Shown in pieces: positions 37,154-46,128 of a DNA stretch of 64,000 nucleotides. The translations under genes and the position numbers were made by a program. Source of the stretch: Streptococcus hyovaginalis DSM 12219 (GTDB taxonomy: Bacteria > Bacillota > Bacilli > Lactobacillales > Streptococcaceae); NCBI RefSeq assembly GCF_000420785.1, contig NZ_ATVP01000010.1, forward strand, positions 1 through 64,000. The letters run 5' to 3'. A model generated the notes under the pieces. It saw nothing but the letters and a program-made list of their open reading frames with translations, had not been told where the DNA came from and did not search any database. Position 1 is the first letter of the stretch; each line of letters starts with the position of its first letter.

Positions 37154-38416
37154 ATGCGAAAAATTGTAATAAATGGTGGCAAGGCACTTCGAGGCGAAGT
37201 AGCGGTATCGGGTGCTAAGAATAGTGTCGTCGCTCTGATTCCTGCAATCATTTTATCAGATGATATTGTTATTTTAGACGGTGTTCCAGCTATTTCAGAT
37301 GTTGATAGTCTCATCGACATTATGGAAATTATGGGAGCTAAAGTTTCTTATCAGGATGAAACGTTAGAAATCGATCCAAGAGGGATTCAAAATATCCCTA
37401 TGCCTTACGGTAAGATTAACAGTCTACGGGCTTCATATTATTTTTATGGGAGTCTTTTAGGTAGATTTGGTGAGGCAACAGTGGGGCTACCTGGTGGTTG
37501 TGATTTGGGACCAAGACCAATTGATCTGCATTTAAAAGCTTTTGAAGCTATGGGAGCAACCGTTTCTTACGAGGGTGAGTCTATGCGTCTCGCAACTTCA
37601 GATGGTGAGAAACTGCATGGGACGCATATTTATTTCGATACTGTAACTGTCGGTGCTACTATTAATACGATGCTTGCAGCGGTTAAAGCCAAAGGGCGAA
37701 CGGTCATTGAAAATGCTGCACGTGAACCTGAAATTATTGATGTAGCTACCTTGCTGAATAATATGGGTGCTCACATACGAGGAGCAGGAACGGATATTAT
37801 CACTATTGAAGGTGTTGAACAACTAAAAGGAACCAGACACCAAGTTATTCCAGATCGTATTGAAGCAGGAACGTATATTGCTTTAGCTGCAGCAGCAGGT
37901 GAAGGTATCAAAATTACAAATGTTTTATATGAACACTTAGAGTCTTTCATTGCAAAATTGGAAGAAATGGGTGTTCGGATGACAATCGAAGAAGATGCTA
38001 TTTTCGTCGAAAAACAGGAGAATTTGAAGGCTGTTTCCATAAAAACAGCGCCCTATCCGGGCTTTGCAACGGATTTACAGCAACCATTAACCCCTCTTCT
38101 CTTGACTGCTAATGGTCGCGGTACGATAAGCGATACGATCTATGAGAAACGTGTTAATCATGTGCCAGAACTTGTGCGTATGGGGGCTGACATGTCAGTT
38201 CTCGGAGGGCGGGTGATCTATCAGGGATCAACATCGCTTACGGGGGCTCAAGTTAAGGCGACAGATTTACGTGCTGGAGCAGCACTGGTGATAGCCGGGT
38301 TAATGGCAGAAGGACGGACTGAAATTACCAATATTGAGTTTATTTTACGGGGTTATTCTAATATTATCACCAAATTGAGGGCGCTAGGGGCAGACATTAG
38401 CTTGGTTGAAGATTAG
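37154..38416 (+). CDS. murA: UDP-N-acetylglucosamine 1-carboxyvinyltransferase (MurA2/MurZ type)
   Basis: First committed step of peptidoglycan synthesis; target of fosfomycin. The 420-residue protein has two EPSP-synthase-like domains. The catalytic Cys116 lies in [16 protein letters not shown], and [13 protein letters not shown] and the C-terminal [13 protein letters not shown] are typical. Streptococci carry two murA genes; the N-terminus [16 protein letters not shown] resembles the second (murZ) one. The ribosome binding site is weak (AAAGAAAG, about 11 bases away). Confidence 0.95.
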   Translation: MRKIVINGGKALRGEVAVSGAKNSVVALIPAIILSDDIVILDGVPAISDVDSLIDIMEIMGAKVSYQDETLEIDPRGIQNIPMPYGKINSLRASYYFYGSLLGRFGEATVGLPGGCDLGPRPIDLHLKAFEAMGATVSYEGESMRLATSDGEKLHGTHIYFDTVTVGATINTMLAAVKAKGRTVIENAAREPEIIDVATLLNNMGAHIRGAGTDIITIEGVEQLKGTRHQVIPDRIEAGTYIALAAAAGEGIKITNVLYEHLESFIAKLEEMGVRMTIEEDAIFVEKQENLKAVSIKTAPYPGFATDLQQPLTPLLLTANGRGTISDTIYEKRVNHVPELVRMGADMSVLGGRVIYQGSTSLTGAQVKATDLRAGAALVIAGLMAEGRTEITNIEFILRGYSNIITKLRALGADISLVED

Positions 38417-38418
38417 AA

Positions 38419-38478
38419 ATGATTGATTGGTGGATGAGAAAAAGTGGTCCAGGTAGACTTCTCCTACTTATCTTTTGA
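38419..38478 (+). pseudogene. Possible remnant of epuA
   Basis: Two bases after the murA stop, ATG opens a frame MIDWWMRKSGPGRLLLLIF that ends in TGA after 19 residues. A short basic start leading into a hydrophobic stretch, right after murA, is what EpuA (a small membrane protein) looks like. The match rests on position and character, not on aligned sequence. Confidence 0.3.
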
Positions 38479-38931
38479 CTTTCTTTACTTCGTTTCGATG
38501 ATTGTGACGGTTACAAATAGCAACATGAGCAGTAGTCGTGTAGGCTAAGGTTTAATTAAGAAATGGTCTAGAAATCATCAGTATGAACTTGCATGATATA
38601 GTTAGAAGCTTTAGGACTGTTGGTTTTTAGGAGAAAGTCTATGGAGTTACTTGCTGACTCTGAACGGCATCTCTCATGGTAATGTCATTGGCGTAGAAGA
38701 GGCTGAGTTATTGACGCACCTTTGTCAAATAAGGGAATAAAGGGTGAGTTAGTAGCTTAACCTTTTTCTTTAAGTATAGGAATGTAATTTGGCACGAGAT
38801 AGTTTGTACATTTTTGTGAGGAAGGTGTCAATGAGTCATTCTTAAGAAAAGATTGCCGTTTAGATGTGAGATCTTTTGGACTAATCAGAAGATATAGACA
38901 AGTGGTTAATAAGAGACATCATTACTACTAG

Positions 38932-39120
38932 TTAGCTAGCCCCTGATATTCTTTCTTTTACAAGGTTTCTTCGATCTGATGGTACATCGCTTTGATAATT
39001 GTATTGCATTGGTTTGGACTTAATAAATCCGTAATAGCTGCATCCGTAGAGAAATGCGATTCCTAAACAAACGGAGACTCGTTGTTTTTGGGGTATAAAA
39101 ACTGTGTGACCTTCTTTAAT
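38932..39120 (-). pseudogene. Remnant coding frame of unknown family
   Basis: On the minus strand, a 62-codon open frame lies between a TAG (39123-39121) and a TAA (38934-38932). It has no ATG, GTG or TTG near its 5' end. Its composition is protein-like: a hydrophobic, Cys- and Gly-containing segment (VCLGIAFLYGCSYYGFIKSK) followed by a charged tail. I do not recognise it. It could be the tail of a lost membrane or lipoprotein gene. Confidence 0.35.
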
Positions 39121-39215
39121 CTAAGCAACTATTTTCCTCCTTTTTATTATAGGTTGTATGAATTGGCTTCTCATCTTCCTCGGTGATATCGCATATAGCA
39201 TCAGATTAACTGTTA

Positions 39216-39224
39216 TGCTATAAT
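39216..39224 (+). promoter_or_regulatory. Extended -10 promoter at the GNAT start codon
   Basis: TGCTATAAT (TATAAT 39219-39224). The predicted start is 39231, the A of the ATG. No ribosome binding site precedes the gene. Confidence 0.6.
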
Positions 39225-39230
39225 TTTAGT

Positions 39231-39785
39231 ATGTTATTTTGGGAAAAATTGGCAGAATTCTCAGTTTTTGAGACCGATCGTCTTCTTCTAAGGCCTTTTC
39301 AATTTCAAGATTTAGAGCAATTTTCAGAAATTGTTCTAGATCAGCAAGTTATGGCTTTTATTCATCCTGGTATTAAGGATAGAGAAGGTGCTAAGACCTT
39401 ATTGGTTTCGCAATTTATGATGAACCCACTGGGAAAGTGGGCGATTGTGGATAAGGTGACTGAAAAGCTTATAGGCGCTATTCGTTTTGAAAATACAGAA
39501 AACCGTCATCTCAAAGCTGAGATTGGATATTTTTTGCATAAAGACTACTGGCGTCAAGGTATTATGACCGAATGCGTCAAGACGTTAACTTTCTTAGCTT
39601 TTCAAGAATTTGGTTTACGCACCTTGAAGGTCCTTGTTCACGAAGAGAATATCGCTAGCCGTAAACTGGCCGAGTCTTGTCACTTTAAACTGAAAGAGAT
39701 ATTCAAGGGAAGTGACCGCTACTCCCATAAGATGAGACGCTATTGTCGCTTAGAACTAAATATTGAGGATTATCATTATGAGTAA
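39231..39785 (+). CDS. GNAT-family acetyltransferase (RimJ/RimL type)
   Basis: A 184-residue acetyl-CoA-dependent N-acetyltransferase. The N-terminal strand reads ETDRLLLRPFQFQDLEQFSEI, the hallmark of the RimJ/RimL-like group, and the acetyl-CoA loop lies around YWRQGIMTECVKTLTFLAFQE. The substrate is not deducible. A leaderless mRNA is predicted. The last 8 bases overlap the next gene, so the two form an operon. Confidence 0.87.
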   Translation: MLFWEKLAEFSVFETDRLLLRPFQFQDLEQFSEIVLDQQVMAFIHPGIKDREGAKTLLVSQFMMNPLGKWAIVDKVTEKLIGAIRFENTENRHLKAEIGYFLHKDYWRQGIMTECVKTLTFLAFQEFGLRTLKVLVHEENIASRKLAESCHFKLKEIFKGSDRYSHKMRRYCRLELNIEDYHYE

Positions 39786-41064
39786 GCACCAAGAAATTCT
39801 GGACTATTTAGAAAACTTAAGGATTGGGAAACGTGTTAGTGTGCGCAGCATTTCCAATCATTTAAATGTTAGTGATGGAACAGCCTATCGTGCGATTAAA
39901 GAAGCAGAAAATCGCGGTATTGTTGAAACGCGACCAAGAAGTGGAACAGTTCGAGTAGAAAATAAGAAAAAAATTAGTTTAGAAAAACTAACCTTTGCTG
40001 AAATTGCTCGTATCAGTGATTCCGAAGTGGTCGCGGGATTTGAGGGCCTATCTCATGAGTTTAGCAAGTTTTCAATAGGTGCCATGACACGTGAGCATAT
40101 TCTAGACTATCTGGTGACTGGTGGCCTACTGATCGTTGGGGATCGTGATGACATTCAAATGTTAGCTTTAGAGAATCATAATGCGATCTTAGTTACTGGT
40201 GGCTTTGACGTTTCTGAAAAAGTTAAGAAGGAAGCTAATAAACAGCATATTCCGGTTATGGTGACGCATTACGATACCTTTACTGTTGCCACATTGATCA
40301 ACAAAGCTATCGCCAACATTCGAATAAAGACCGATATTAAGACTGTTGAGCATATCTATATCGCTAAAGAATCCTATGGTTTTTTGCAAGAGTCAGAGAC
40401 TATTGAAAACTATCATACTTTGGTAACAGAAACGAATCATGTGCGATTCCCAGTCGTTAATGGCAAGAATAAGGTTGTGGGGATTGTCAGCATGCGCGAT
40501 GTTATTGGTAAAAATCATGCTCTCTTGCTTAAGAAGGTCATGTCAAAGGCGCCTGTGTCGACCTTTCCGAATATCAGTTTAGCGACAGTAAGTCAAAAGA
40601 TGATCTTTGAAGATTTTGATATGTTACCAGTGGTTGATAAAAGCAATTATTTACTAGGCAGCATTACGCGAAAGCATGTCATGGAGACTCTAAAAGAGAT
40701 TTCGAAAACGCATGTGCATAGCTATAGTGAACAATTTATATCTCACTTAACTTCGTTGAAAGATGGGCGCTTTCAATTTGTTGTAGAACCCCATATGATT
40801 GATCATTCGGATAGTCTAGCCTACGGTGTCCTTACGGAGTGCCTAAAAGAAGTAACATTAGCGACTTTGCGAAAACACTATCAGAAAAATGTCATCATTG
40901 AGCAAATGGTGGTATACTTTTTACAAGCTGTACAAATTGATGATGTTTTAATGATTCAGCCGCAAATTATTACAGAAGGACGCCGAAGCATGACTCTGGA
41001 CATTAACATTTTTTCTGGTGAAGAGCTGGTAGTCAAAGGCATTGTGACAACGAGGATGAATTAA
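39778..41064 (+). CDS. YtoI-like HTH-DRTGG-CBS-hotdog protein
   Basis: A 428-residue cytoplasmic protein of four modules: an N-terminal winged helix (VSVRSISNHLNVSDGTAYRAIKEAE), a DRTGG-like domain (about 75-185), a pair of CBS domains (about 190-310) that normally bind adenylyl ligands, and a C-terminal hotdog domain (about 315-428). This matches Bacillus YtoI, whose role is unclear. I chose ATG 39778 (MSKHQEILDYL), which has GAGG 9 bases before it, over 39763. It overlaps the GNAT gene and is followed by map. Confidence 0.85.
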   Translation: MSKHQEILDYLENLRIGKRVSVRSISNHLNVSDGTAYRAIKEAENRGIVETRPRSGTVRVENKKKISLEKLTFAEIARISDSEVVAGFEGLSHEFSKFSIGAMTREHILDYLVTGGLLIVGDRDDIQMLALENHNAILVTGGFDVSEKVKKEANKQHIPVMVTHYDTFTVATLINKAIANIRIKTDIKTVEHIYIAKESYGFLQESETIENYHTLVTETNHVRFPVVNGKNKVVGIVSMRDVIGKNHALLLKKVMSKAPVSTFPNISLATVSQKMIFEDFDMLPVVDKSNYLLGSITRKHVMETLKEISKTHVHSYSEQFISHLTSLKDGRFQFVVEPHMIDHSDSLAYGVLTECLKEVTLATLRKHYQKNVIIEQMVVYFLQAVQIDDVLMIQPQIITEGRRSMTLDINIFSGEELVVKGIVTTRMN

Positions 41065-41122
41065 GCCTAAAAAGGTTGTTAGGTTTGAATTTTAGAAAAT
41101 GAAATAATAGGAGAATATTAAC

Positions 41123-41983
41123 ATGATTACTTTGAAATCTGCGCGTGAAATTGAAGCGATGGATCGTGCTGGAGACTTTTTAGCCAGTATTCACATTGGG
41201 CTAAGAGATATTATCAAGCCGGGTGTAGATATGTGGGAAGTTGAAGAGTATGTCCGTCGTCGTTGCAAGGAAGCCAATGTTCTTCCCTTACAGATTGGTG
41301 TAGATGGCCATCTCATGGACTATCCTTATGCGACGTGTTGTGGGTTAAATGATGAAGTGGCCCATGCCTTTCCACGCCATTACCTTTTGCAAGAAGGAGA
41401 TTTGCTTAAGGTTGATATGGTCTTAAGTGAGCCACTGGATAAATCGGTCTTAGATGTTTCAAAATTGGATTTCGACAACGTTGTCGAAATGAAAAAATAT
41501 ACAGAGCCTTACTCAGGTGGCTTAGCGGATTCTTGCTGGGCATATGCTGTGGGAAATGTTTCAGAAGAAGTTCACAATTTGATGGCTGTCACTAAGGAAG
41601 CTATGTATATTGGGATTGAAAAGGCTGTTATTGGTAATCGTATCGGAGACATTGGTGCGGCGATTCAAGAATACGCTGAGAGTCATGGTTATGGTGTCGT
41701 TCGTGATTTGGTAGGACATGGTGTTGGTCCAACGATGCACGAAGCGCCAAATGTGCCACATTACGGAACTGCTGGGAAAGGTTTGCGTCTCAAAGAAGGC
41801 ATGGTGTTGACCATCGAACCAATGATTAATACAGGAACCTGGGAAATTGACACGGATATGAAAACTGGATGGGCGCATAAAACCTTGGATGGTGGTCTAT
41901 CATGTCAGTATGAACATCAATTTGTCATTACTAAAGATGGCCCTGTGATTTTAACCAGTCAAGGTGAAGAGAGAACATACTAG
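41123..41983 (+). CDS. map: Methionine aminopeptidase, type I
   Basis: Removes the initiator methionine from nascent proteins. The 286-residue metalloprotease has the DGHLMDYPYATCCGLNDEVAH substrate-binding region, the first metal ligands in LLKVDMV and GLADSCWAYAVG, the metal-ligand His in GHGVGPTMHE, and ligand Glu residues in TIEPMI and YEHQF. An insert between the two ligand strands (about residues 105-130), common in streptococcal enzymes, makes it longer than the E. coli form. AGGAGAA precedes the ATG. Confidence 0.95.
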   Translation: MITLKSAREIEAMDRAGDFLASIHIGLRDIIKPGVDMWEVEEYVRRRCKEANVLPLQIGVDGHLMDYPYATCCGLNDEVAHAFPRHYLLQEGDLLKVDMVLSEPLDKSVLDVSKLDFDNVVEMKKYTEPYSGGLADSCWAYAVGNVSEEVHNLMAVTKEAMYIGIEKAVIGNRIGDIGAAIQEYAESHGYGVVRDLVGHGVGPTMHEAPNVPHYGTAGKGLRLKEGMVLTIEPMINTGTWEIDTDMKTGWAHKTLDGGLSCQYEHQFVITKDGPVILTSQGEERTY

Positions 41984-41994
41984 AGAGAGACAAA

Positions 41995-42918
41995 GTGAAA
42001 AAACTCATTTCAAAAATACAAAACAGCGAATTTGTAACTTCTTTTCTGGAGTTATTTAAATCAGCTGAAATGGACTTATCAAGTATTGCAGTAGCTTACT
42101 ACCTTTTGATTACCATATTCCCATTTTTTGTCTTGATCGCCAACCTCTTTCCTTATATTAATATTAATACAAATCAAATTTTAAGCTTTCTTCAGGATAA
42201 TCTTCCCAAAGAATTGTATAGCACGACGGCAGGCATTGTGATTAGTATTTTTAATAATCCCAATACCGGTTTGGTCTGGATTTCGGTCGTGACCAGTCTA
42301 TGGACGATGTCACGAAGTATGACCTTTCTGCAAAAATCGATTAACAAGGCTTATGGTGTTCAGGATCATCGGGGAATTGTTCTAGGCTATCTTTTTGGTT
42401 TTTTGTCTAGCATTGTTGTCGTATTTTTCCTGGCGGTAGCCATATTGCTGTCAACGTTTGGTAAGGCAGTTTTGCAGTTGATCTATAACAATTTTCCATT
42501 TGACCGTCAACTCTATAATCTGTTGCTTAATTTAGCTCAGCCGGTTACAGCTCTGGTATTTGTTGTTGCCTTGGGCATTCTCTACTACATTTTACCCAAT
42601 GTCCATATCCGAAAGATTAAGTACATTTTACCAGGTACCTTTTTCACAGCTTTTGTTTTCATGACGATGACCAGTTTATTTGGGCGTTATGTGACAGGAA
42701 CAATGGCGCGTTTGGAAAATTTACGGATATTTGGTTCTTTGGCAATATTGGCTTTAATGCTCTGGTTTACCGTGTTTGCTAAGGTGATTATTTTTGGAGC
42801 CATCTTGAACGCCTCTTATCAAAAAAAATACATGGATGAATTTGAAACCCGAGATGGAAATGTGATAAATTTGATCAAAAGCACACTTACAAACGAAGAT
42901 AAAGAAAAAACCAGCTGA
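41995..42918 (+). CDS. YihY/virulence factor BrkB family membrane protein
   Basis: A 307-residue protein with about six transmembrane helices and the YihY-family core (DLSSIAVAYYLLITIFPFFV near the N-terminus, SMTFLQKSINKAYGV and LMLWFTVFAKVIIFGAILNA later). The molecular function is unsettled. It begins with GTG at 41995, 11 bases after map, behind GAGAGA, and is probably co-transcribed with it. Confidence 0.87.
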   Translation: MKKLISKIQNSEFVTSFLELFKSAEMDLSSIAVAYYLLITIFPFFVLIANLFPYININTNQILSFLQDNLPKELYSTTAGIVISIFNNPNTGLVWISVVTSLWTMSRSMTFLQKSINKAYGVQDHRGIVLGYLFGFLSSIVVVFFLAVAILLSTFGKAVLQLIYNNFPFDRQLYNLLLNLAQPVTALVFVVALGILYYILPNVHIRKIKYILPGTFFTAFVFMTMTSLFGRYVTGTMARLENLRIFGSLAILALMLWFTVFAKVIIFGAILNASYQKKYMDEFETRDGNVINLIKSTLTNEDKEKTS

Positions 42919-42935
42919 TTTCTCAGCTGGTTTTT
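42906..42935. terminator. Bidirectional terminator between yihY-like and gtrA-like genes
   Basis: A 13-bp perfect stem (42906-42918 with 42923-42935), TTTC loop, with A- and T-runs on both sides. It overlaps the 3' ends of both convergent genes. Confidence 0.9.
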
Positions 42936-43363
42936 CTGTCTTTAAAAACAAGGAATTTACTAATAATATAGTTCAGCAGAATGATAAGCACTTGGGCAAT
43001 TAGGGACTCAATGACATTAACTTTGTTAAGGTCTTGGTTGACAAATTGTCCGATGATTTGTGGGTACTGCTCGACAAGAAAGAAAGCGAGAGCTAGATCG
43101 ATTACAAGTGTTAGAAGCCTAGCACCAAAAAAGGAAACCAATCGTTTGGGCCAGCCCTGAGGCCTTTGCTTAAAGACGAAACGATCATTGGTAAAGAAAG
43201 CAAATAAAATGGCGATAATACTAGCAATAACGGCAGAAATCGTGGCTTCTTGGCTGATTGCAAAGATTAGCATACGCGCAATCAGATAAACGACTGTCGT
43301 TAAAACACCAAAAATAAGGTAACTAATCACTTCGTTATTAATGAGTTTTTTAATGAGGGTCAC
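42923..43363 (-). CDS. GtrA-like membrane protein
   Basis: A 146-residue protein with four hydrophobic helices and the GtrA/DPMS signature (YLIFGVLTTVVYLIARML, then FFTNDRFVFK). GtrA-type proteins move lipid-linked sugars or act in wall-polymer decoration; the role here is not known. It begins with GTG (43363), which overlaps the stop of the DHH gene by 4 bases. Confidence 0.83.
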   Translation of the reverse strand: MTLIKKLINNEVISYLIFGVLTTVVYLIARMLIFAISQEATISAVIASIIAILFAFFTNDRFVFKQRPQGWPKRLVSFFGARLLTLVIDLALAFFLVEQYPQIIGQFVNQDLNKVNVIESLIAQVLIILLNYIISKFLVFKDRKTS

Positions 43364-44307
43364 ACGTCTCTCCTATTTTCTTTTATAGCAGCATTGATTT
43401 CTTGAAAGATTTGGTCGTTTTCTTCAACACTGTATGAATTTGCACCACTGGCAAAAGGATGACCGCCTCCCTCATGATTTTGGGCAATGGTGTTGATGAC
43501 GGTATTTTTGCTACGCAGTCTCACTCGGTAGGATTCTTTATCCGCTTGCTCTACAAAGATAGCCCAAGCTTCAATGGTGTCGATTTTTCCTGGCAGTCCG
43601 ACGATGGCTGAGCTCTCGGCTTCTGTCACATCAAATGCTTTTAAAGCTTCTTGCGTCAAAGTGACACGGGCCGCACCGGCATCAGAAATCTCTAAGTTAT
43701 CGAAAATGTATCCTTGTAATTTAGCTATTTTAAGCGGAAATGAGTCCATCTGGCGAGCTAACTTGGCAAAATCTACTGGAAACTCTCGCAACTCAGCAGC
43801 TAAACGCATTGTCTTAGCGCTTGTTGCTGGGTAGAGGAAGCGCCCAGTATCGCCGACAATGCCTGCGTACAAGAGTCTAGCAGCTTCATCTGTCAATTTC
43901 AGGTTAGTAGATAGGGCGAATTCTGAGATGATTTCACTAGCGCTAGCAGCAGAAGTGTCAACGTAGGTGATATCACCGTAACCATCATTATTAGGATGGT
44001 GGTCAATTTTGATTAAAAAAGCCCCTTTTGTATAGCGTGAATCATCGATTCTTTCCTGATTAGCTGTATCTGTCACGATGACAAGAGCTCCTGCGTAATG
44101 AATATCCTCGACTGCATCCATCTCAGCCATCCAAGAAAGACTAGGTTCACTGAATCCTGTCGCTAAAACCGTTTTATCGGGAAAATTATGGCGAATAATC
44201 TCCCTCAGACCTAATTGTGACCCCAAAGCATCGGGATCGGGCCTTTGATGGCGATGGATAATAATGGTTTGATAATCTTGGATTTTAGCTAAAATATCCT
44301 TAAACAT
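43360..44307 (-). CDS. DHH/DHHA1 phosphoesterase (NrnA/Pde2-like)
   Basis: A 315-residue soluble phosphoesterase. The DHH domain has HRHQRPDPDALGSQ, the VTDTANQERID acidic motif and the IDHHPNND motif; the DHHA1 domain ends in GGGHPFASGA. Relatives degrade nanoRNA and pApA or c-di-AMP breakdown products. Streptococci can have more than one paralogue, so NrnA versus Pde2 is not decided. AAGGAAA precedes the ATG. Confidence 0.88.
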   Translation of the reverse strand: MFKDILAKIQDYQTIIIHRHQRPDPDALGSQLGLREIIRHNFPDKTVLATGFSEPSLSWMAEMDAVEDIHYAGALVIVTDTANQERIDDSRYTKGAFLIKIDHHPNNDGYGDITYVDTSAASASEIISEFALSTNLKLTDEAARLLYAGIVGDTGRFLYPATSAKTMRLAAELREFPVDFAKLARQMDSFPLKIAKLQGYIFDNLEISDAGAARVTLTQEALKAFDVTEAESSAIVGLPGKIDTIEAWAIFVEQADKESYRVRLRSKNTVINTIAQNHEGGGHPFASGANSYSVEENDQIFQEINAAIKENRRDV

Positions 44308-44640
44308 GTTTGTCGATTTCCTTATTGTTATTTTTTATTTCCGATGAGACTTGCTCTTATCCTGTTGGATGTATGTGGACGTTTGTTGGTTTCTTTGGTG
44401 TTATAGTCATTTTGGTAGATAGGGTCAGTATAGTCACTTGGTTTTCTGAAAGTGTTTTATTTTGAACGACCTCGTAATAGACTAAGGTGAGCTATCTCGT
44501 ATATCCTTTTGAGAGATGATATGAGTTAAGGATGTCATACCACCTCAGCGACTTGATTGTCATCTTTAGAGGACAAGTGTTCAAAAAAGAGGTGTGAGAA
44601 TTTAAAAATAGTGTTTCTACAATGCGGCTATTGCTTCGTC
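44308..44640. other. Gap between DHH and glutathione transferase genes
   Basis: This 333-base gap lies between two minus-strand genes. I see no gene, no clear terminator for the upstream gene and no repeat. Confidence 0.5.
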
Positions 44641-45432
44641 TTACCTATCAGCAGTATCCGAAAGAGGTTGATAAGTTTTGTCTAGGGCACGTTTAACCGC
44701 TGGACGGTCTGCAACTGTCCTTGCCCATCGTCCTAAATGAGTATAAGCATTGACGTCTAGAAAGACATCGGAACCTTCATATAGCTTACCTTCTACGAGG
44801 CGTCCATACCAAGACCAAATTGCAATGTCTGCGATAGTATACTGATCACCAGAAATATAGGTCTTATGAGCAAGCTCCTTATCCAAAACATCCAATTGTC
44901 TTTTAGCTTCCATAGTATATCGGTCAATAGCATATGGGATTTTTTCCGGGGCATAGTGGAAGAAGTGGCCAAAACCACCACCTAGGAAGGGAGCGGCACC
45001 TGTTTGCCAGAAGAGCCAATTGAGCACTTCAGTTTTTTCGCTGAGTGTTTCTGGAAGAAATGCGTGGTATTTGTCAGCTAAATAAAGCAGAATATTGGCA
45101 GATTCAAAAACTCTTATTTCTTTACCGTCAGAAAGATCTAGTAGGGCTGGGATTTTTGAGTTTGGATTAATGGCAACGAAGTCAGAACCAAACTGATTGC
45201 CCTCGCTAATATCAATCTTGAAAAGGTCATAGTGGATAGCTATGCCAAGCTCTTTTAACTCTTCAAACATAATGGTTACTTTGATGCCATTCGGTGTTCC
45301 TAGTGAGTAGAGTTGGTAAATGGCTTCTCCACGAGGTAAAGTTTGCTGGAAGCGGCTGCCGGCAGTAGGACGATTGAGACCGATCATTGTTTCTGGCGTT
45401 TTCCAAACACGAGGGAGTTGGTAATCTGACAT
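44641..45432 (-). CDS. YghU-like glutathione S-transferase (disulfide-bond oxidoreductase)
   Basis: A 263-residue protein of the Nu-class glutathione transferase family. The N-terminal thioredoxin-like domain includes LYSLGTPNGIKVTIMFEEL and the glutathione-site motif NPNSKIPALLD; the helical C-terminal domain has YTIADIAIWSWYG. In E. coli, YghU reduces disulfides using two glutathione molecules. AAAGGAGG precedes the ATG. Role in redox balance is inferred. Confidence 0.87.
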   Translation of the reverse strand: MSDYQLPRVWKTPETMIGLNRPTAGSRFQQTLPRGEAIYQLYSLGTPNGIKVTIMFEELKELGIAIHYDLFKIDISEGNQFGSDFVAINPNSKIPALLDLSDGKEIRVFESANILLYLADKYHAFLPETLSEKTEVLNWLFWQTGAAPFLGGGFGHFFHYAPEKIPYAIDRYTMEAKRQLDVLDKELAHKTYISGDQYTIADIAIWSWYGRLVEGKLYEGSDVFLDVNAYTHLGRWARTVADRPAVKRALDKTYQPLSDTADR

Positions 45433-45588
45433 AATAAGTTTCCTCCTTTAGTTATTTCATTGCCCTAAGACTAGCAAAAATAGGTCAGCATTTCAAGGGA
45501 AAATGATTTTATTAGCTTAATTTGCGACCCTTGGATTATTTATGATACAATATCCTGTGATATAGAACCTTTTAAAATGGAGGAATTT

Positions 45589-46032
45589 ATGGCCTTAGCA
45601 AAAGTTGTTTATGCTAGTATGACTGGAAATAATGAGGAACTTGCGGACATTATTACCAACAAGTTGACTGAGTTGGGACACACTGTAGAGATGGACGAGT
45701 GTACGATGGTTGAAGCCAGTGATTTTGAGGCTGCGGATATTTGTATCGTTGTAACCTATACCTATGATGATGGTGAGTTGCCGGATGAAATTGTCGATTT
45801 TTATGAGGATCTGGCTGATTTGGATTTGACAGGGAAAATTTATGGCTGTGCAGGATCAGGGGATACTTTTTACGATGATTTTTGTACCTGTGTTGATGAT
45901 TTTGATAATCAGTTTGCGCTTACGGGAGCAACTAAAGGTGCAGAGTCTGTCAAAGTTGATTTAGCTGCTGATGATGAAGATATTGAACGTTTGGAACAGT
46001 TTTGTGAAGCCTTATCTGAGCACGTCAGCTAA
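45589..46032 (+). CDS. Flavodoxin
   Basis: A 147-residue FMN electron carrier. The phosphate-binding loop is ASMTGNNEELAD, and the two FMN-sandwiching loops are YTYDDGELPDE and GCAGSGDTFYDDFC. The protein is very acidic, as usual. ATG 45589 (MALAKVVY) has TGGAGGAA upstream; an in-frame start at 45577 would lie before that site. It is a short flavodoxin with no other domain. Confidence 0.92.
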   Translation: MALAKVVYASMTGNNEELADIITNKLTELGHTVEMDECTMVEASDFEAADICIVVTYTYDDGELPDEIVDFYEDLADLDLTGKIYGCAGSGDTFYDDFCTCVDDFDNQFALTGATKGAESVKVDLAADDEDIERLEQFCEALSEHVS

Positions 46033-46128
46033 TGGCATGTTGTTGGTCTAGGGAATTGAACTTAGAGAGACTATTTTAGACTAGTACCATTGATGCTAGT
46101 TATTGTAGTGTAGTTAGATAAGGAAAAT

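Larger units (their letters stand above)
38417..39230. other. Coding graveyard after murA
   Basis: More than 800 bases without an intact gene. It contains a 19-codon start-like fragment (38419-38478), a fragment in another frame near 38640-38745 (LNGISHGNVIGVEEAELL... ending at a TAA), and a minus-strand remnant (38932-39120). In other streptococci I recall epuA and the nuclease gene endA after murA2; neither is intact here. No repeats or insertion-sequence ends were seen. Confidence 0.5.

Noticed and set aside
46033..46128. Possible fluoride riboswitch before the CLC gene
   Set aside because: The conserved GGCGAUGG and CUGAUG elements of the crcB motif are not present.
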